Below are positions 22,520 through 24,005 of a DNA stretch of 24,005 bases, in pieces. A program made the translations under genes and the position numbers. The stretch is taken from positions 1 to 24,005 of the forward strand of contig JAHJXP010000220.1 in NCBI GenBank assembly GCA_018827585.1. Direction: 5' to 3'. The notes below the pieces were generated by a model. The model was not told the DNA's origin. It ran no database searches and saw nothing but the letters and a program-made list of their open reading frames with translations. Source of the stretch: Pseudomonadota bacterium (GTDB lineage: Bacteria; Desulfobacterota; Syntrophia; Syntrophales; UBA5619). How positions within the stretch are numbered: the first letter of the stretch is position 1; every line of letters begins with the position of its first letter.

Positions 22520-23729
22520 GGAAGCCCCTCCAGTTTCCGATGAAAGTCTCCAGGAAGAGATATCCCGGGGAAATGATGTTCCCCGCCAAACTCGCTTCCC
22601 TTTCCCCGAAGGCGAGCCCTCTGGTCTGGTTTTCCCCGGCCGAAGACGACAGGACGGCAAAGGGACTGGGGTCCCCCGTGTGCGTTTTCAGGCTGAGCGG
22701 CGTGGGATGATCGCTCAAAACGACCACCCGGAAGTCCCCGAGGGCCTCTATGCCTTCCAGGACGGTCCCGACGACCTTTTCGTCGAAATCCTCGATGGCC
22801 TTTATCTTTCCTTCGACATTTCCCTGATGGCCCATCTCGTCGGGGGCCTCGACATGGACAAAAACCAGATCGAGCTCCTTCAGGGCGGAAAGGGCCTTCT
22901 GAGCCTTGCCGCGATAGTTGGTGTCCGTGTATCCGGTGGCCCCCTCGACACGAAGGATGTCCAGTCCGGCGTAGATGCCGATGCCGTTGAGGAGATCCAC
23001 GGCCGAGATCATTGCGCCGCGGAGGCGATGCTTCTCCGTAAGCCTTTGCAGGCGCGGCGCCCTTCCCTGTCCCCAGAGCCAGATGGAGGTCGCTTGTTTG
23101 AGGCCTCTGTCCCTCCTTTCCCGGTTGACCGGATGGTCGGCGAGGACCTCGCGGGAGAGCCGCATGAGACGGTTGATCTCCCCGGCCCCCGCGCCCTGCG
23201 GAAGATACGGGCCGACGGGCTTGCCCGTTATGTCATGGGGCGGCGTCACCGCCAGGTCCACTTCTCCCCCCTTCCAGACCAGCAGATGGCGATAGCCGAC
23301 CCCGGGGTGAAAGCGGAATGTTTCCGATCCGATCTTTTTATCGAGATCGCAGATGATCCTTTTTGCCTCGGCGGACGAGATATGACCGGCCGTAAAGTCG
23401 TCCATATCCGGATCGGCGCCGTTGCCGAGCGTCACGAGATTACAGCGGAAAGCGACATCCTCCGGCATAAGGGCGATCCCCATATTGGCGGCCTCCAAAG
23501 GGCCCCTTCCCGTGTAGCAGACGCGGGGATCATAACCGAGAACCGCGAGGTTGGCCACGTCGCTTCCGGGCTGGAGGCCCTGGGGAATGGTGTCGATCCG
23601 GCCCAGCGTCCCCTGGCCGGCCATCCGGTCCATATGGGGGGTCCGCGCATACTCCAGGGGGGTCTTCCCGTCAAGGAGCGCAAGCGGATAATCGGCCATC
23701 CCGTCGCCAAGCAAGATCACATATTTCAT
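22500..23729 (-). CDS. apgM: 2,3-bisphosphoglycerate-independent phosphoglycerate mutase, archaeal type
   Basis: Interconverts 3- and 2-phosphoglycerate in glycolysis/gluconeogenesis; alkaline phosphatase superfamily, two divalent metals. The 409-residue product begins MKYVILLGDGMADYP with the metal aspartate D9. It carries the nucleophile region PQGLQPGSDVANLAVLGYDP with the serine expected to be phosphorylated, HVEAPDEMGHQGN, and a C-terminal ligand cluster in VVLSDHPTPLSLKTHTGDPSP. Length fits the aPGM family (~400) rather than the 510-residue GpmI. The ATG at 23729 has GGAGGGG 10 nt upstream; an earlier in-frame start at 23783 would add residues with no family counterpart and would run into the inverted repeat. 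It is the first gene of the run to iorB. Confidence 0.94.
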   Translation of the reverse strand: MKYVILLGDGMADYPLALLDGKTPLEYARTPHMDRMAGQGTLGRIDTIPQGLQPGSDVANLAVLGYDPRVCYTGRGPLEAANMGIALMPEDVAFRCNLVTLGNGADPDMDDFTAGHISSAEAKRIICDLDKKIGSETFRFHPGVGYRHLLVWKGGEVDLAVTPPHDITGKPVGPYLPQGAGAGEINRLMRLSREVLADHPVNRERRDRGLKQATSIWLWGQGRAPRLQRLTEKHRLRGAMISAVDLLNGIGIYAGLDILRVEGATGYTDTNYRGKAQKALSALKELDLVFVHVEAPDEMGHQGNVEGKIKAIEDFDEKVVGTVLEGIEALGDFRVVVLSDHPTPLSLKTHTGDPSPFAVLSSSAGENQTRGLAFGEREASLAGNIISPGYLFLETFIGNWRGFLEKNPR

Positions 23730-23754
23730 CGAATCTGTTCCCCTCCCGCACGTG

Positions 23755-24005
23755 TTTATTACGGCGCCCTCAGAGTTTGTCATCCTCGCAAATAATTCCT
23801 AAAAGTCCCGAAAATGGGACGGCTTCGTAAAAAGGCCGCAGGCAAGGCGCGCGAATCCTGAGGAATGAGGCGTACTTTGACGTACGCCGCAATGACGAAG
23901 GATGAAGCGCAACGCAGCATCCGGACTTTTTACGAAGCCGTCCCATTTTCGGGACTTTTAGGAATTATTTGCGAGGATGACAAACTCTGAGGGCGCCGTA
24001 ATAAA
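23755..24005. repeat. Long inverted repeat, 80-bp perfect arms, at the window edge
   Basis: The arm at 23755-23834 is the exact reverse complement of 23926-24005. The 91-bp centre is itself an imperfect palindrome, with GGCGTAC (23869-23875) facing GTACGCC (23882-23888). The inner portion, bounded by GGCTTCGTAAAAAG and CTTTTTACGAAGCC, looks like a dispersed repeat common in this group. The outer ~60 bp of each arm look like ordinary single-copy DNA upstream of apgM. The arms reach the last base of the window, so the duplication may continue or may be an assembly fold-back. Confidence 0.9.

Overview
This 24 kb window looks like a chromosomal segment from a Gram-negative, probably anaerobic member of the former Deltaproteobacteria (Desulfobacterota, Syntrophia-like). 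I infer this from the gene content: an indolepyruvate:ferredoxin oxidoreductase pair, an archaeal-type phosphoglycerate mutase, paired periplasmic M16 peptidases and a LysM lytic transglycosylase. Dispersed palindromic repeats of a kind I associate with that group, and the fairly high G+C, point the same way. No taxonomic marker such as rRNA is present, so the assignment is tentative. Most of the window is housekeeping sequence with short intergenic gaps. No tRNA, rRNA, CRISPR array, transposase or phage gene was seen.

Layout. (1) 80-2185 (+): MltD-type lytic transglycosylase with three LysM domains, converging on (2) 2196-3708 (-): ybeY and a phoH-like ATPase. (3) 3769-9856 (-): a five-gene run, in transcription order B12-binding-type radical SAM protein, 78-aa two-helix membrane protein, catalytic M16 peptidase, non-catalytic M16 partner and M20 metallopeptidase. 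A palindromic repeat sits at the junction of the two M16 genes. (4) 9857-10326: a 470-bp AT-rich intergenic region with dyads, three perfect TATAAT hexamers and recurring ATTGGAC boxes. (5) 10327-11907 (+): a single protein joining a MerR-type DNA-binding domain, a PAS-like segment and a class III nucleotidyl cyclase. (6) 12174-17621 (+): dtd, guaB and dnaE, tightly spaced, behind a promoter-like sequence with a perfect 13-bp dyad. (7) 17775-23729 (-): a CbpA-type J-domain protein and, transcribed before it, apgM, a YbgC-type thioesterase, a YfgM-like TPR protein, iorA and iorB. (8) 23755-24005: an 80-bp perfect inverted repeat running exactly to the window edge, which may be an assembly fold-back.

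How the genes fit together. Blocks 2, 6 and 7 combine RNA maturation, tRNA proofreading, GMP synthesis, replication, chaperone and central metabolic functions; linkage within each block is mostly by proximity. The most unusual candidate system is block 4+5: a predicted soluble one-component regulator that would both bind DNA and make a cyclic nucleotide, next to an intergenic region rich in candidate operators and a possible leader peptide. Block 3 also resembles in outline the radical SAM, small membrane protein, M16 pair order of sactipeptide clusters, but no precursor peptide was found.
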